A DNA stretch of 64,000 nt from Nocardiopsis sp. FIRDI 009 (GCF_003386285.1 NZ_QPNC01000001.1:271958-335957), one strand, 5' to 3'. Positions 38,845-47,304 are shown, numbered from the stretch's first letter. Made by a program: numbers and translations. The notes: generated by a model from the sequence alone, not told the origin.

Positions 38845-40797
38845 TCAGGACGCCAGCGCCGCGTCGACCGCCTTCATCAGCGTGCCGTTGGCGTCGTCAC
38901 CGTCGATGGACCAGATCATGACGCCGCCCAGTCCCTGGGCCTGCGCCCAGTCGGTCTTCTGGGTCAGCGCGATCTCGTCGTCGTAGGTCCAGAAGGTGTT
39001 CCCGTCGTAGAGCCAGGCCGTGCCCAGGGCGTCGTCCCGGTGCAGGGTGAAGCCCGGCAGGTCCTTGACCACCTTCCAGTCGTCGATGCCCTGCTCGTAG
39101 GTGCCCGGGGCGGGACCGGTCGAGCTCTGGAAGAGGCCGTCCCCGTTCGGACCGGGGTCGACGCCCGTCCAGCCGCGGCTGTAGAAGGGCAGGCCGAGCA
39201 CCATGTCGGCGGGGTCGACGCCCCGGCTGACGTACTCCTGGATCGCGATCTCACCGGAGAAGAGGCGCGGGCCGGGGTCGTCGGGGTGCAGCACCAGGTT
39301 GGACTGGTGGGCCGTGGTGCTCTCCCAGGCGCCGTGGTAGTCGTAGCCCTGGACCGTGACGAAGTCGAAGTTCGGCATCAGCTGGCCCATCTGGAAACCG
39401 GCCTCGACCTTCTCCGGGTCGGCGGGCAGGAAGGCGGTCAGCTCGAAGGTCCGACCGGTCTCGGCCTCCAGGGCGTCCAGCTGGGTGCGGAACTCCTGGA
39501 CGAGGGCGGTGAAGTTCTCGCGGTCCTCGGGGCGCACGGTGTTGTGCTCGTGACCGGCGCTGCCGGGCCACTCCCAGTCGAGGTCGATGCCGTCGAAGAC
39601 GCCGTAGGCCGCGCCCGGGCCGCCCGCGCCGTCGAACATGGGCAGGTTGCCGCGGAGGAACTGGTCGATGCAGGAGCTGACCATGCGCTGGCGGGACTCG
39701 GGGGTGAGCGCGGCGTCGGAGAAGTGCTCGGACCAGGTCCAGCCGCCGAGGGAGATGTTGACCTTCAGCTCGGGGTACATCTCCTTGAGCTTGCGCAGCT
39801 GGTTGAAGTTGCCGCGCAGGTCCTGGTTCCAGGTGTCGGCGACGCCGTCGACGCTCTCGTCGGCGCGGAACGAGCGGCCGTAGTCGGCCCAGGCGTCACC
39901 CTGGCCGAGCTGGTTGGCCATGAAGCACTCGCCGTTGGCGTTGATGTTGCCGAAGGCGTAGTTGATGTGGGTGAGGTTCTCGGCGGTGCCGGAGGTCTCC
40001 AGGTTGCGGACCAGGTAGCCGCGGTCGTAGATGCCCCACTGGGTGAAGTAGGCGACGCGGCGCTCGCCGGTCGGGGTGGTGCCGCCGCCCTCCAGGGTGG
40101 TGGCGGTGACCGCCGGGCTCTCCGCGCTCCGGTTGTTGGAGGTGTCGTAGGCGCGCACCGTGAAGCTGTACTCGGTCAGCGGCTCCAGACCGCCGACGGT
40201 TGCGGTCAGGGTGTCCCCGTCGACGGAGCGCACGACCTGGCCGCCGGAGACGATCTCGTAGCCCGCGACCGCGACGTTGTCGGTGGCCGCGTCCCAGGAC
40301 AGGGCGACGGTGTTGGAGGTGACCTCGCCGACGGTCAGACCGCCGGGGGTGGACGGCGCCTCGGTGTCGGGCTCGCCGGGCTCGCCGGAGCAGGGGGCGC
40401 CGTTGACAGTGCAGTTGACCGGGGTGGTGTCACCGCCGTTGTGGGTGCCGTTGAAGCCGATCTGGTACGACCCGTTCGCGGGAACGGTGGCGCCCCAGGA
40501 CGGCGGTGTGAGGGTGTGGGTGTCGCCGCTCACGGTGTGGGTGGCGTTCCACAGGCTGGTGATGCTCACCCCGGCGGGGGTGTCGAAGCTGACCGTCCAG
40601 TCGGTGAGGTCGCTGGTGGTCTCGTTCTGGATGGTGATCTGTCCGCCGAAACCGCTGTCCCATCGGGACGTCTCGACGTAGGTGACGGTCACCTCGCCGG
40701 GTGCCGCGGCGGCCGGTGTCGGGGCCAGGGCGAGGGGGGCGACCAGCAGTGCCGCCGCCAACGCGGCGAGCCGGTTTCTCAGATGGCGTGCTCTCAC
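38845..40797 (-). CDS. Secreted GH18 chitinase with CBM2 and fibronectin III domains
   Basis: 650 residues. Signal peptide (MRARHLRNRLAALAAALLVAPLALAPTPAAA), CBM2 module (about 33-135, SRWDSGFGGQITIQN), fibronectin III linker (about 145-240, SWDAATDNVAVAGYEIV), then a GH18 barrel with GIDLDWEWPG and acid catalyst E409. Compared with chitinase 1 it adds the FnIII domain. The barrels share long identical DNA stretches, so the genes are paralogs that duplicated or converted recently. GTG start. Confidence 0.95.
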   Translation of the reverse strand: MRARHLRNRLAALAAALLVAPLALAPTPAAAAPGEVTVTYVETSRWDSGFGGQITIQNETTSDLTDWTVSFDTPAGVSITSLWNATHTVSGDTHTLTPPSWGATVPANGSYQIGFNGTHNGGDTTPVNCTVNGAPCSGEPGEPDTEAPSTPGGLTVGEVTSNTVALSWDAATDNVAVAGYEIVSGGQVVRSVDGDTLTATVGGLEPLTEYSFTVRAYDTSNNRSAESPAVTATTLEGGGTTPTGERRVAYFTQWGIYDRGYLVRNLETSGTAENLTHINYAFGNINANGECFMANQLGQGDAWADYGRSFRADESVDGVADTWNQDLRGNFNQLRKLKEMYPELKVNISLGGWTWSEHFSDAALTPESRQRMVSSCIDQFLRGNLPMFDGAGGPGAAYGVFDGIDLDWEWPGSAGHEHNTVRPEDRENFTALVQEFRTQLDALEAETGRTFELTAFLPADPEKVEAGFQMGQLMPNFDFVTVQGYDYHGAWESTTAHQSNLVLHPDDPGPRLFSGEIAIQEYVSRGVDPADMVLGLPFYSRGWTGVDPGPNGDGLFQSSTGPAPGTYEQGIDDWKVVKDLPGFTLHRDDALGTAWLYDGNTFWTYDDEIALTQKTDWAQAQGLGGVMIWSIDGDDANGTLMKAVDAALAS

Positions 40798-40962
40798 GGA
40801 GGGGTCTCCAGGGTGGGGGGAGGGACTGTGGGCTGACCGCAGGGGAGCGGGCGCTCCGGGCAGCGGAGGGAGTCCTTGCGGAGTGGTGATGCGTCGGATC
40901 CGAGTGAGGTCAAGGACGGTGGTGAGCGGGCCATAACGTCTCTGACGTGGGGGAACTAATTT

Positions 40963-40987
40963 TTAGGAAACTTAACTAATAGTTTCC
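40963..40987. promoter_or_regulatory. Operator-like palindrome upstream of chitinase 2
   Basis: TTAGGAAACTTAACTAA at 40963-40979, identical to the chitinase 1 site. Here GGAAACT (40966-40972) also pairs with AGTTTCC (40981-40987), giving a second overlapping symmetry. It is 166 bp from the start. Confidence 0.7.
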
Positions 40988-41073
40988 TCACGAGTCAATG
41001 AGAGCGCGTGGCCTTTCTTCGTCTTCCTCGGGAGCCGGATCGTGTTGACTCCGGGGTCAAGCCGTGTTTTCCG

Positions 41074-41109
41074 AGTTGGGGGACCGGACCGGTACCGGGC
41101 GCCCCAACT
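41074..41109. repeat. Inverted repeat in the chitinase 2 / STM4015-family divergent region
   Basis: AGTTGGGG (41074-41081) and CCCCAACT (41102-41109), with ACCGGACCGGTACCGG inside. May be a terminator-like hairpin or a regulatory site. Confidence 0.4.
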
Positions 41110-41211
41110 GTCCCCTTGTGGCCAGGGAAGATCCTTGTGGTCCTTCTCCGAGTGTGGTACTCAGGCGGCCCTGAGAGCGGAACCGTTGGTGGCGCCTGGT
41201 ACACAGCCCCC

Positions 41212-42234
41212 ATGCGCCACGAGATCGTGCCCGGGTACTTCCCCCGGAACCACGTCGTCGAGTTCGGGGGACTGCCCGTGGCGGTGTTCGCGCCGGGTGA
41301 CCACGAGTACGAGGGATCGCACCACGAGGAGGTGCACGAGTTCGTGGTGCGGTGGCTGGAGGACAGGGGCCTGCCGGTGCCGCGGCACCTGCTCCCGGAG
41401 GGCGCGGCGGCCCTGCGTGCGGCGGGCCTGGCCGATCCGGGGTCGGTGGCCTGGTGGGTGGCGGTCTCCGAGGTGGACGACATCCCGGCGTGGCTGGAGT
41501 ACTTCACCGAGACGGTGGACACCACCGCCGTCACCGCGCTGGTGGTCGGTGGCGCGGTGGAGGGCGACGAAGCCGAGGACATCGTGCTCGCGCTGATCCA
41601 CCACAGCGAGCGCTTTCCCGAACTGCGGTCCCTCTTCGTGGGGGAGATCGACGACGGCCGGACCACCACCCACGAAGCCGAGATCGCACCGCTGTTCGCC
41701 GCCCTCCCCGGCCTCACCGACCTCCGGTGCTGTGTGAGCGACGACCTGGAGTTCGGCCGCGTCGAGCACGCCGCCCTGCGCCGACTCGTGATCCACAGCA
41801 CCGCACTCTCTCCCCGTGTGGTCGAGGACGTCGCCGCCAGTGATCTGCCCGCCCTGGAACACCTGGAGATGTGGAGCGGCGAACGGTTCGCCGACGCGCA
41901 GCACGAGTGGGAGGCCGAGGCGTTCGAGCGGCTCGCGCACAGTACGACCCTGCCCGCGCTGCGGCACCTCGGCCTGCGGGACTTCACGTTCATGGACGAG
42001 ATCGTCGCCCTGCTCGCCCGGGGGCCGTTGGTGCGCGGCCTCGACAGCCTGGACCTGTCCCGGAGCTTCCTCACCGACACCGGCGCACGGCTCCTCCTGG
42101 GCGACCCGGCGTTCCACGGCCTGCGGCGGCTGGACCTGCGGCGGCCGGACAGGGCGCGCGCCCTCCTGTCGTCGGACACGGCCTCGCGGCTGGTGGCGGG
42201 TCTGGCCGCCGTCGACACCGACGTCCTCCTCTGA
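41212..42234 (+). CDS. STM4015-family leucine-rich-repeat protein
   Basis: 340 residues. The N-terminus (HVVEFGGLPVAVF) and the middle (WLEYFTETVDTTAVTALVVGG, FPELRSLFVGEI) match my memory of the STM4015 family. The C-terminal 150 residues hold degenerate leucine-rich repeats: LPALEHLEMW, LPALRHLGLRD, GLDSLDLSRSFLTDTGARLL, GLRRLDLRRP. No signal peptide. The family travels with other STM401x genes elsewhere; here it stands alone. Function unknown. ATG 41212 is taken because the upstream frame lacks family similarity. Confidence 0.75.
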   Translation: MRHEIVPGYFPRNHVVEFGGLPVAVFAPGDHEYEGSHHEEVHEFVVRWLEDRGLPVPRHLLPEGAAALRAAGLADPGSVAWWVAVSEVDDIPAWLEYFTETVDTTAVTALVVGGAVEGDEAEDIVLALIHHSERFPELRSLFVGEIDDGRTTTHEAEIAPLFAALPGLTDLRCCVSDDLEFGRVEHAALRRLVIHSTALSPRVVEDVAASDLPALEHLEMWSGERFADAQHEWEAEAFERLAHSTTLPALRHLGLRDFTFMDEIVALLARGPLVRGLDSLDLSRSFLTDTGARLLLGDPAFHGLRRLDLRRPDRARALLSSDTASRLVAGLAAVDTDVLL

Positions 42235-42281
42235 GACGCAGGCCCGGCCGAGGAGCGGGCGGGGGGCCGAGGGGGCGCGGT

Positions 42282-42287
42282 TAGAGT
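42282..42287 (+). promoter_or_regulatory. -10 box of a leaderless promoter (MarR gene)
   Basis: TAGAGT ends 6 nt before the GTG at 42294. Confidence 0.55.
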
Positions 42288-42293
42288 GGCGAC

Positions 42294-42821
42294 GTGGGAA
42301 ACCCGTTGAATCTACCGTTCGACCCGATCGAGCGCGCGCACGACAACTGGACCCGGCGGTGGGGCGCCTCGCCCGCCATGGCCGCCGTCACCTCCGTCAT
42401 GCGCGCCCAGCAGATCCTGATCGGGGAGCTGGACGGCGCCCTCAAGCCGTTCGGCCTGACCTTCGCCCGCTACGAGGCGCTGGTCCTGCTCACCTTCAGC
42501 AACTCCGGCGCGCTGCCGCTCGGCAAGATCGGTGAGCGCCTCATGGTGCACCCGACCAGCGTCACCAACACCATCGACCGGCTGGAGGGGCAGGGGCTCG
42601 TGCGCCGCCGCCCCAACCCGAGCGACGGTCGCGGTGTCCTGGCCGAGATCACCGACGCCGGGCGCGAGGTCACCGAGGAGGCCACCAGCGCGCTCATGAG
42701 TATGGACTTCGCGCTGGGCTGCTACTCCGACGAGGAGCTCTGGCGGATGCACGAGATGTTCACCAAACTCCGGATCGACTTCGGGGACTTCCCCGAGCCG
42801 GTCGCCGCCGAGGGCCGCTGA
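42294..42821 (+). CDS. MarR-family transcriptional regulator
   Basis: 175 residues. Winged helix about 55-125: LTFARYEALVLLTFSNSGALPLGKIGERLMVHPTSVTNTIDRLEGQGLVRRRPNPSDGRGVLAEITDAG, the complete MarR DNA-binding unit with its wing DGRG. Precedes icmA by 75 bp on the same strand, as in Streptomyces, so it likely controls that gene or responds to an acyl-CoA ligand. The icmA promoter region holds two short palindromes, CTGTACAG and GGACGTCC. Confidence 0.92.
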   Translation: MGNPLNLPFDPIERAHDNWTRRWGASPAMAAVTSVMRAQQILIGELDGALKPFGLTFARYEALVLLTFSNSGALPLGKIGERLMVHPTSVTNTIDRLEGQGLVRRRPNPSDGRGVLAEITDAGREVTEEATSALMSMDFALGCYSDEELWRMHEMFTKLRIDFGDFPEPVAAEGR

Positions 42822-42861
42822 CGCCCGTCCGGCACCGTGGGGGCGCCGCGGGTGCGCCTTC

Positions 42862-42890
42862 TGTACAGGCTTATTTGGACGTCCTACTAT
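42862..42890 (+). promoter_or_regulatory. Promoter of icmA, leaderless
   Basis: TGTACA, 17-bp spacer, TACTAT, then 6 nt to the ATG at 42897. No ribosome site. Overlaps palindromes CTGTACAG (42861-42868) and GGACGTCC (42877-42884), the latter between -35 and -10, a good repressor position. Confidence 0.65.
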
Positions 42891-42896
42891 TTCGGT

Positions 42897-44627
42897 ATGA
42901 CGGACACCACACCGGGACCCACTCCCAGCGGCGGATCCGAGGAGATCGAGTCGGGCCGTGAGCGCTGGCAACGCCGTTACGACTCCGCCCGCGTGCGCGA
43001 CGCGGACTTCAGCTCCCTGTCCGGACGTCCCCTCCAGCCCGTGTACGGGCCGCCCCCCGGGTCCGAGGTCCCCGGGTTCGAGCGGATCGGCTGGCCGGGC
43101 GAGTACCCGTACACCCGCGGTCTGTACGCCACCGGGTACCGGGGCCGCACCTGGACCATCCGCCAGTTCGCCGGGTTCGGCAACGCCCGCCAGACCAACG
43201 AGCGCTACCGGATGATCCTCGCCTCCGGCGGCGGCGGGCTCTCCGTGGCCTTCGACATGCCCACCCTCATGGGGCACGACTCCGACTCGCCGCACGCGCT
43301 GGGCGAGGTCGGGCACTGCGGGGTGGCGATCGACTCGGTCGCCGACATGGACCTGCTCTTCGACGGCATCCCGCTCGACGGGACGACCACGTCGATGACG
43401 ATCAGCGGCCCGGCCGTCCCCGTGTTCTGCATGTACCTCGTCGCCGCCGAGCGCCAGGGCGTGGACATCGGCACGCTCAACGGCACGCTCCAGACCGACA
43501 TCTTCAAGGAGTACATCGCCCAGAAGGAGTGGCTGTACCCGCCGGGTCCGCACCTGCGCCTCATCGGCGACCTCATGGAGTACTGCGCCGAGCACATCCC
43601 GGCGTACAAGCCGCTGTCGGTGTCCGGGTACCACATCCGCGAGGCGGGGGCCACGGCCGCGCAGGAGCTCGCCTACACCCTCGCCGACGGGTTCGGCTAC
43701 GTGGAACTCGGGCTGTCGCGCGGCCTGGACGTCGACCGGTTCGCGCCGGGGCTGTCGTTCTTCTTCGACGCCCACATCGACTTCTTCGAGGAGATCGCCA
43801 AGTTCCGCGCCGCCCGCCGGATCTGGGCGCGGTGGATGCGCGACACCTACGGGGCCACCACGGAGAGGGCGCGGTGGCTGCGGTTCCACACCCAGACCGC
43901 GGGGGTGTCGCTGACCGCCCAGCAGCCGTACAACAACGTGGTCCGCACCACCGTCGAGGCGCTCGCCGCCGTGCTCGGCGGGACCAACTCGCTGCACACC
44001 AACGCGCTCGACGAGACCCTGGCGCTGCCGACCGAGCAGTCCGCCGAGATCGCGCTGCGCACCCAGCAGGTGCTCATGGAGGAGACCGGGGTGGCCAACG
44101 TCGCCGACCCGCTCGGCGGCTCCTGGTACCTGGAGTCGCTCACCGACGAGCTGGAGGCGGAGGCGGAGCGGATCTTCGCGCAGATCCTGCGCATGGGCGG
44201 CGGACGCGACGCCGAACACCAGATCGGGCCGATGACCTCGGGCATCCTCGCCGGGATCGAGAACGGGTACTTCAACTCCGAGATCGCCGAGGCCGCGTTC
44301 CAGTACCAGCAGGCGCTGGAGAAGGGCGACAAGCGGATCGTCGGGGTGAACTGCCACACCAGCACCGTCTCCGGTGAGCTGGACATCCTGCGGATCAGCC
44401 ACGAGGTGGAGCGGGAGCAGAAGAGGGTGCTGGCCGAGCGCCGGGAGCGGCGCGACGGGGCCGCCGTCGACCGCGCCCTCGCCCGCCTGCTGGAGGGCGT
44501 GCGCGCCGACCACGGCAACCTGGTGCCGCTCATCATGGACGCCGCCCGCGCCGAGGCCACGCTGGGCGAGATCTGCGCCACGATGGGGGAGGAGTTCGGG
44601 ACCTACACCGAGGACCCGCGCTTTTGA
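42897..44627 (+). CDS. icmA: Isobutyryl-CoA mutase large subunit (B12-dependent acyl-CoA mutase family)
   Basis: 576 residues, only the substrate-binding TIM barrel; the cobalamin-binding domain (DxHxxG) is absent, so a separate small subunit is needed and is not in this window. In methylmalonyl-CoA mutase the substrate carboxylate is held by Tyr89 and Arg207; here the equivalents are F91 (in TIRQFAGFG) and Q209 (in KEYIAQKEW), the isobutyryl-CoA mutase pair. Thus it should interconvert isobutyryl- and n-butyryl-CoA, linking valine degradation and butyrate. Start ATG 42897 coincides with a leaderless promoter. Confidence 0.9.
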   Translation: MTDTTPGPTPSGGSEEIESGRERWQRRYDSARVRDADFSSLSGRPLQPVYGPPPGSEVPGFERIGWPGEYPYTRGLYATGYRGRTWTIRQFAGFGNARQTNERYRMILASGGGGLSVAFDMPTLMGHDSDSPHALGEVGHCGVAIDSVADMDLLFDGIPLDGTTTSMTISGPAVPVFCMYLVAAERQGVDIGTLNGTLQTDIFKEYIAQKEWLYPPGPHLRLIGDLMEYCAEHIPAYKPLSVSGYHIREAGATAAQELAYTLADGFGYVELGLSRGLDVDRFAPGLSFFFDAHIDFFEEIAKFRAARRIWARWMRDTYGATTERARWLRFHTQTAGVSLTAQQPYNNVVRTTVEALAAVLGGTNSLHTNALDETLALPTEQSAEIALRTQQVLMEETGVANVADPLGGSWYLESLTDELEAEAERIFAQILRMGGGRDAEHQIGPMTSGILAGIENGYFNSEIAEAAFQYQQALEKGDKRIVGVNCHTSTVSGELDILRISHEVEREQKRVLAERRERRDGAAVDRALARLLEGVRADHGNLVPLIMDAARAEATLGEICATMGEEFGTYTEDPRF

Positions 44628-44671
44628 GCCCCGCGCACCAGGGACAGCCACTCGGAGGCGGGGAAGAGCCA

Positions 44672-44700
44672 GGGCCCCGGGCCGTGGCGGTTCGGGGCCC
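44672..44700. terminator. Bidirectional terminator between icmA and DUF397 gene
   Basis: GGGCCCCG (44672-44679) pairs with CGGGGCCC (44693-44700), 45 bp past icmA and 15 bp from the end of the convergent gene. Confidence 0.65.
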
Positions 44701-44714
44701 CGATCGCCTCGTGA

Positions 44715-44882
44715 CTAGTCGGACGCGACGGTGACGAACGCGGACCACTCGGAGGGGGAGAAGGACAGGTGCCCCAGCTCCCGGTTCTGGGTGTCGCGCA
44801 CGTCCGCTCCGTTCTTGGTCTCGCGTGCCTCGACGCAGTGAGATCCGTTCTCGGAGTAGGTGGACTTGTGCCAGGTGTTCAC
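44715..44882 (-). CDS. DUF397 small protein
   Basis: 55 residues: MNTWHKSTYSENGSHCVEAR, then VRDTQNRELGHLSFSPSEWSAF, the standard DUF397 pattern. It starts at GTG 44882 and overlaps the stop of the XRE gene by GTGA, so the two are translated together. Such XRE-DUF397 pairs are abundant in Streptomyces and relatives and include the bldB/whiJ group that influences development. The small protein may counteract its XRE partner. Confidence 0.88.
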   Translation of the reverse strand: MNTWHKSTYSENGSHCVEARETKNGADVRDTQNRELGHLSFSPSEWSAFVTVASD

Positions 44883-45658
44883 AGCATCTCCCGGAGCAAC
44901 TTGACCGTGTGGTCCACGGGAAGCGACATGCTCAGCGCCTCACGGTCCTTCCTCTCCATTCTGGCAGTAGAGGAGGGCGTTTGGTGCACTATGTTGCCAT
45001 CTCCGTGATCTGAGGATGCAACTGATGCGCCGTCCCGCAGCCGGTACAGCTGCACTGGTGCGACCGATGCAAGATAGAGGGACTTGTTCGGAAATACCTG
45101 GATCTTCGTTCGGTCCCGCTCAAGGAACCTGAGGAGGGACGATACTTGTTCCTTACGCACGGTTTCGGGCATCCAATCAAGTGCGAACTGCGGAAACACC
45201 GCTGTGACCAGAGGGTTGTTGCGGCCGATCAGGCTCTCGTACCGGTTCACTCGGAGATGTGCCAACCGCTCGATCTCCTCGTCGGGCGCGGTCGGTCGCC
45301 CGGCGCGGAACACCGCGCGAGCGTACGACAGGCTCTGAACCAGTCCCGGAACGATGGAAACGGTCACCGTATCGATGGATACGGCCTCGTCTTCCAGATC
45401 TCCGATGGATCGCATGAACGGTGGTATGACGGACCCGGAGGTCTCAAGGCGCCACTCGCGCATCAGGAGGCCGTTGCCTCCCAAAACGTCACTCAACTGC
45501 CGTACCCGGTCTTGCCTCGGGCGGGTTTTTCCGCTTTCCCACCTGGACAGTGTGGAGGCTGCGACCCCAGGTCCGAGACGTTGTGCCAGTTGTCGCTGAG
45601 TGTATCCGTTCAGTTCGCGTGCTTTGCGTAGAGCTGTCCCGAATCCGTTTGCACCCAT
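44879..45658 (-). CDS. XRE-family regulator with DUF5753 domain
   Basis: 259 residues. HTH about 6-60 (FGTALRKARELNGYTQRQLAQRLGPGVAASTLSRWESGKTRP), then the DUF5753 ligand-like domain (SIVPGLVQSLSYARAVFR, LLRFLERDRTKIQVFP). Paired with the DUF397 gene downstream and divergent from a small HTH gene. Base composition in the gene is visibly less GC-rich than its surroundings, with more AT-ending codons, which suggests later arrival. Start ATG at 45658; a small inverted repeat, GATGC/GCATC, begins at the next base. Confidence 0.9.
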   Translation of the reverse strand: MGANGFGTALRKARELNGYTQRQLAQRLGPGVAASTLSRWESGKTRPRQDRVRQLSDVLGGNGLLMREWRLETSGSVIPPFMRSIGDLEDEAVSIDTVTVSIVPGLVQSLSYARAVFRAGRPTAPDEEIERLAHLRVNRYESLIGRNNPLVTAVFPQFALDWMPETVRKEQVSSLLRFLERDRTKIQVFPNKSLYLASVAPVQLYRLRDGASVASSDHGDGNIVHQTPSSTARMERKDREALSMSLPVDHTVKLLREML

Positions 45659-45741
45659 GATGCATATTGAAGCATCCAAGTGCACACGTGACCATAGCAA
45701 TACGGAGAGATTCGACTGTCTGGCGCAACAGAGGTTAGTAA
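45659..45741. promoter_or_regulatory. Divergent promoter region of the XRE islet
   Basis: AT-rich 83 bp between two divergent regulators. GATGC (45659-45663) pairs with GCATC (45672-45676), and ATGCAT and CACGTG palindromes are present. Likely where one or both regulators bind. Confidence 0.4.
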
Positions 45742-45756
45742 TTGGACGCTGGCGTC

Positions 45757-45999
45757 ATGGACAAGGCAGAACTGCGGTACCTCCAGGAAACGCACCCCGA
45801 CAACTACTTCTCCAACGGCGAGGCCGCTGTGGTGCTCGGCGTCGATCCCTCCACCCTCCGGGAGTGGGCGCGGACCGGAAAGCTCGACGGGGTCGACCAC
45901 TTCCCCCACCCCTTCAACGGGTGGCGCTATTTCCGGGCAGGCGATATCTACGAACTCCGCGATGCCCGTAACGCCGCCGAGGCCGAGGTCGAGGAGTGA
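45757..45999 (+). CDS. Small HTH (MerR/excisionase-like) protein
   Basis: 80 residues: YFSNGEAAVVLGVDPSTLREWARTGKLDGVDHFPHPFNGWRYFRAGDIYELRDA, a MerR-type winged helix with the recognition pattern LREWARTGKL and the wing GWRYF, and nothing else. This is the form of excisionases and small phage-type regulators. ATG 45757 is preferred; an in-frame TTG at 45742 is possible. Shares the divergent region with the XRE gene, and neither neighbour suggests a recombination partner. Confidence 0.78.
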   Translation: MDKAELRYLQETHPDNYFSNGEAAVVLGVDPSTLREWARTGKLDGVDHFPHPFNGWRYFRAGDIYELRDARNAAEAEVEE

Positions 46000-46150
46000 A
46001 CCTCCCAGCGGCCACCGGCCGGTCCGGGAGGGGTCCCGACCCCACCCGGGCCGGCCGTGCCGGACGCCGGGGAGCTGGGCCGTCCGGCGCGCCCTCCACA
46101 GCTTCCTCCGGGCGTCACCCACTCTTCCGCTCATGGGGCAGGATGGAGGT

Positions 46151-47104
46151 ATGCAGCCTTCGGACTTTTCACCGAACAGTGCGGTTGACCTCGGGGCGCG
46201 CAAGGCAGCCTTGGAGCGCGAGGCCAAGCAGCGCGCCGAGGAGTCGGCCGGTCGAGCCAACCCGTACGCCGTCAACGTCGACGAGGCCAACTTCCAGGCC
46301 GAGGTCCTGGAACGGTCGATGTCCGCTCCGGTCGTCCTCGCCGTGCTCGCCGGGTGGTCGGAGCAGTCCAAGCAGGTCGAGAGCGCCCTCGACCGCCTCT
46401 CCTCGGCCTCCGGCGGCAACTGGTTCCTCGCCAAGCTCGACAGCGAGGCCAGCCCGCAGCTCGTGCAGGCCCTGCGGGTGCCCACCACACCGATGATCAT
46501 CGTCGCCGTCCAGGGCCAGGTCATGCCCGGCCCCGCCGGTCCGGCCACCGAGGAGCAGCTGCGCGACTGGCTGGGCCAGGTGTTCTCCGCCCTCGCCGAG
46601 CAGGGCATGCTGCCCCCCGGCCACCCCGGAACCGTCGAGGGCGAGCCCTCCGCCGAGGCGGGGCAGGGCCAGCAGGCCGAACAGCCCGAGGTCAACCCGG
46701 TCGACGCCGAGGCCCAGGCCGCTCTGGAGCGCGGTGACCTCGCCGCCGCCGAGGCGGCCTACGCCAAGGCCGTGGAGGCCTCCCCGGACGACGTCGAGGC
46801 CAAGCTCAAGCTCGCCCAGGTCCGCCTGGTCGGCCGCCTCCAGGATGTCGACGCCAACGCCGCGCGCAAGGCCGCGGCCGACGACCCCCAGGACGTCGCC
46901 GCCCAGTGCACCGTCGCCGACATCGACATGTACGGCGGCAAGTTCGAGGACGCGTTCGACCGGCTGATCGCCACGGTGAAGCGCACCAGCGACGACGACC
47001 GCGACAAGGCGCGCACCCACCTGCTCACACTCTTCGAGCTGCTGCCGCCCGGCGACCCGCGCGTGGGCGCGGCCCGGCGCAAGCTCACCTCGGCACTGTT
47101 CTGA
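46151..47104 (+). CDS. YbbN/CnoX-like thioredoxin-fold TPR protein
   Basis: 317 residues. Thioredoxin-like domain about 38-150 (VVLAVLAGWSEQSKQVESALDRL, LRVPTTPMIIVAVQGQ) in which the CxxC is replaced by SEQSK, so it has no redox pair. Then a Glu/Gln-rich linker and TPR repeats (AALERGDLAAAEAAYAKAVEASPDDVEAKLKLAQVRL). Related YbbN proteins are chaperedoxins/holdases. The ATG 46151 touches GGAGGT; an in-frame ATG at 46133 would add six residues. The placement after icmA matches Streptomyces. Confidence 0.88.
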   Translation: MQPSDFSPNSAVDLGARKAALEREAKQRAEESAGRANPYAVNVDEANFQAEVLERSMSAPVVLAVLAGWSEQSKQVESALDRLSSASGGNWFLAKLDSEASPQLVQALRVPTTPMIIVAVQGQVMPGPAGPATEEQLRDWLGQVFSALAEQGMLPPGHPGTVEGEPSAEAGQGQQAEQPEVNPVDAEAQAALERGDLAAAEAAYAKAVEASPDDVEAKLKLAQVRLVGRLQDVDANAARKAAADDPQDVAAQCTVADIDMYGGKFEDAFDRLIATVKRTSDDDRDKARTHLLTLFELLPPGDPRVGAARRKLTSALF

Positions 47105-47304
47105 CCGGCGTCCCGGGGGTGTCGGCGTCGGACGAGACATTCCGTCGTCGACACCCGTCGGCACCCGGGGCGTCACATACATGGACAAAACGGTAAATCG
47201 TCGCGTTCTTCTGCTCCTGTGGACACCGGGGTAGCCGACCGGGCAGCGGGTACGAACCCGGTGACGGTGGGTCGCGCGGCCCGATGGCGATCCGGCAGGT
47301 ATCC

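Noticed and set aside
42897..44627. Methylmalonyl-CoA mutase (MutB)
   Set aside because: Phe91/Gln209 and the missing cobalamin domain fit isobutyryl-CoA mutase better.
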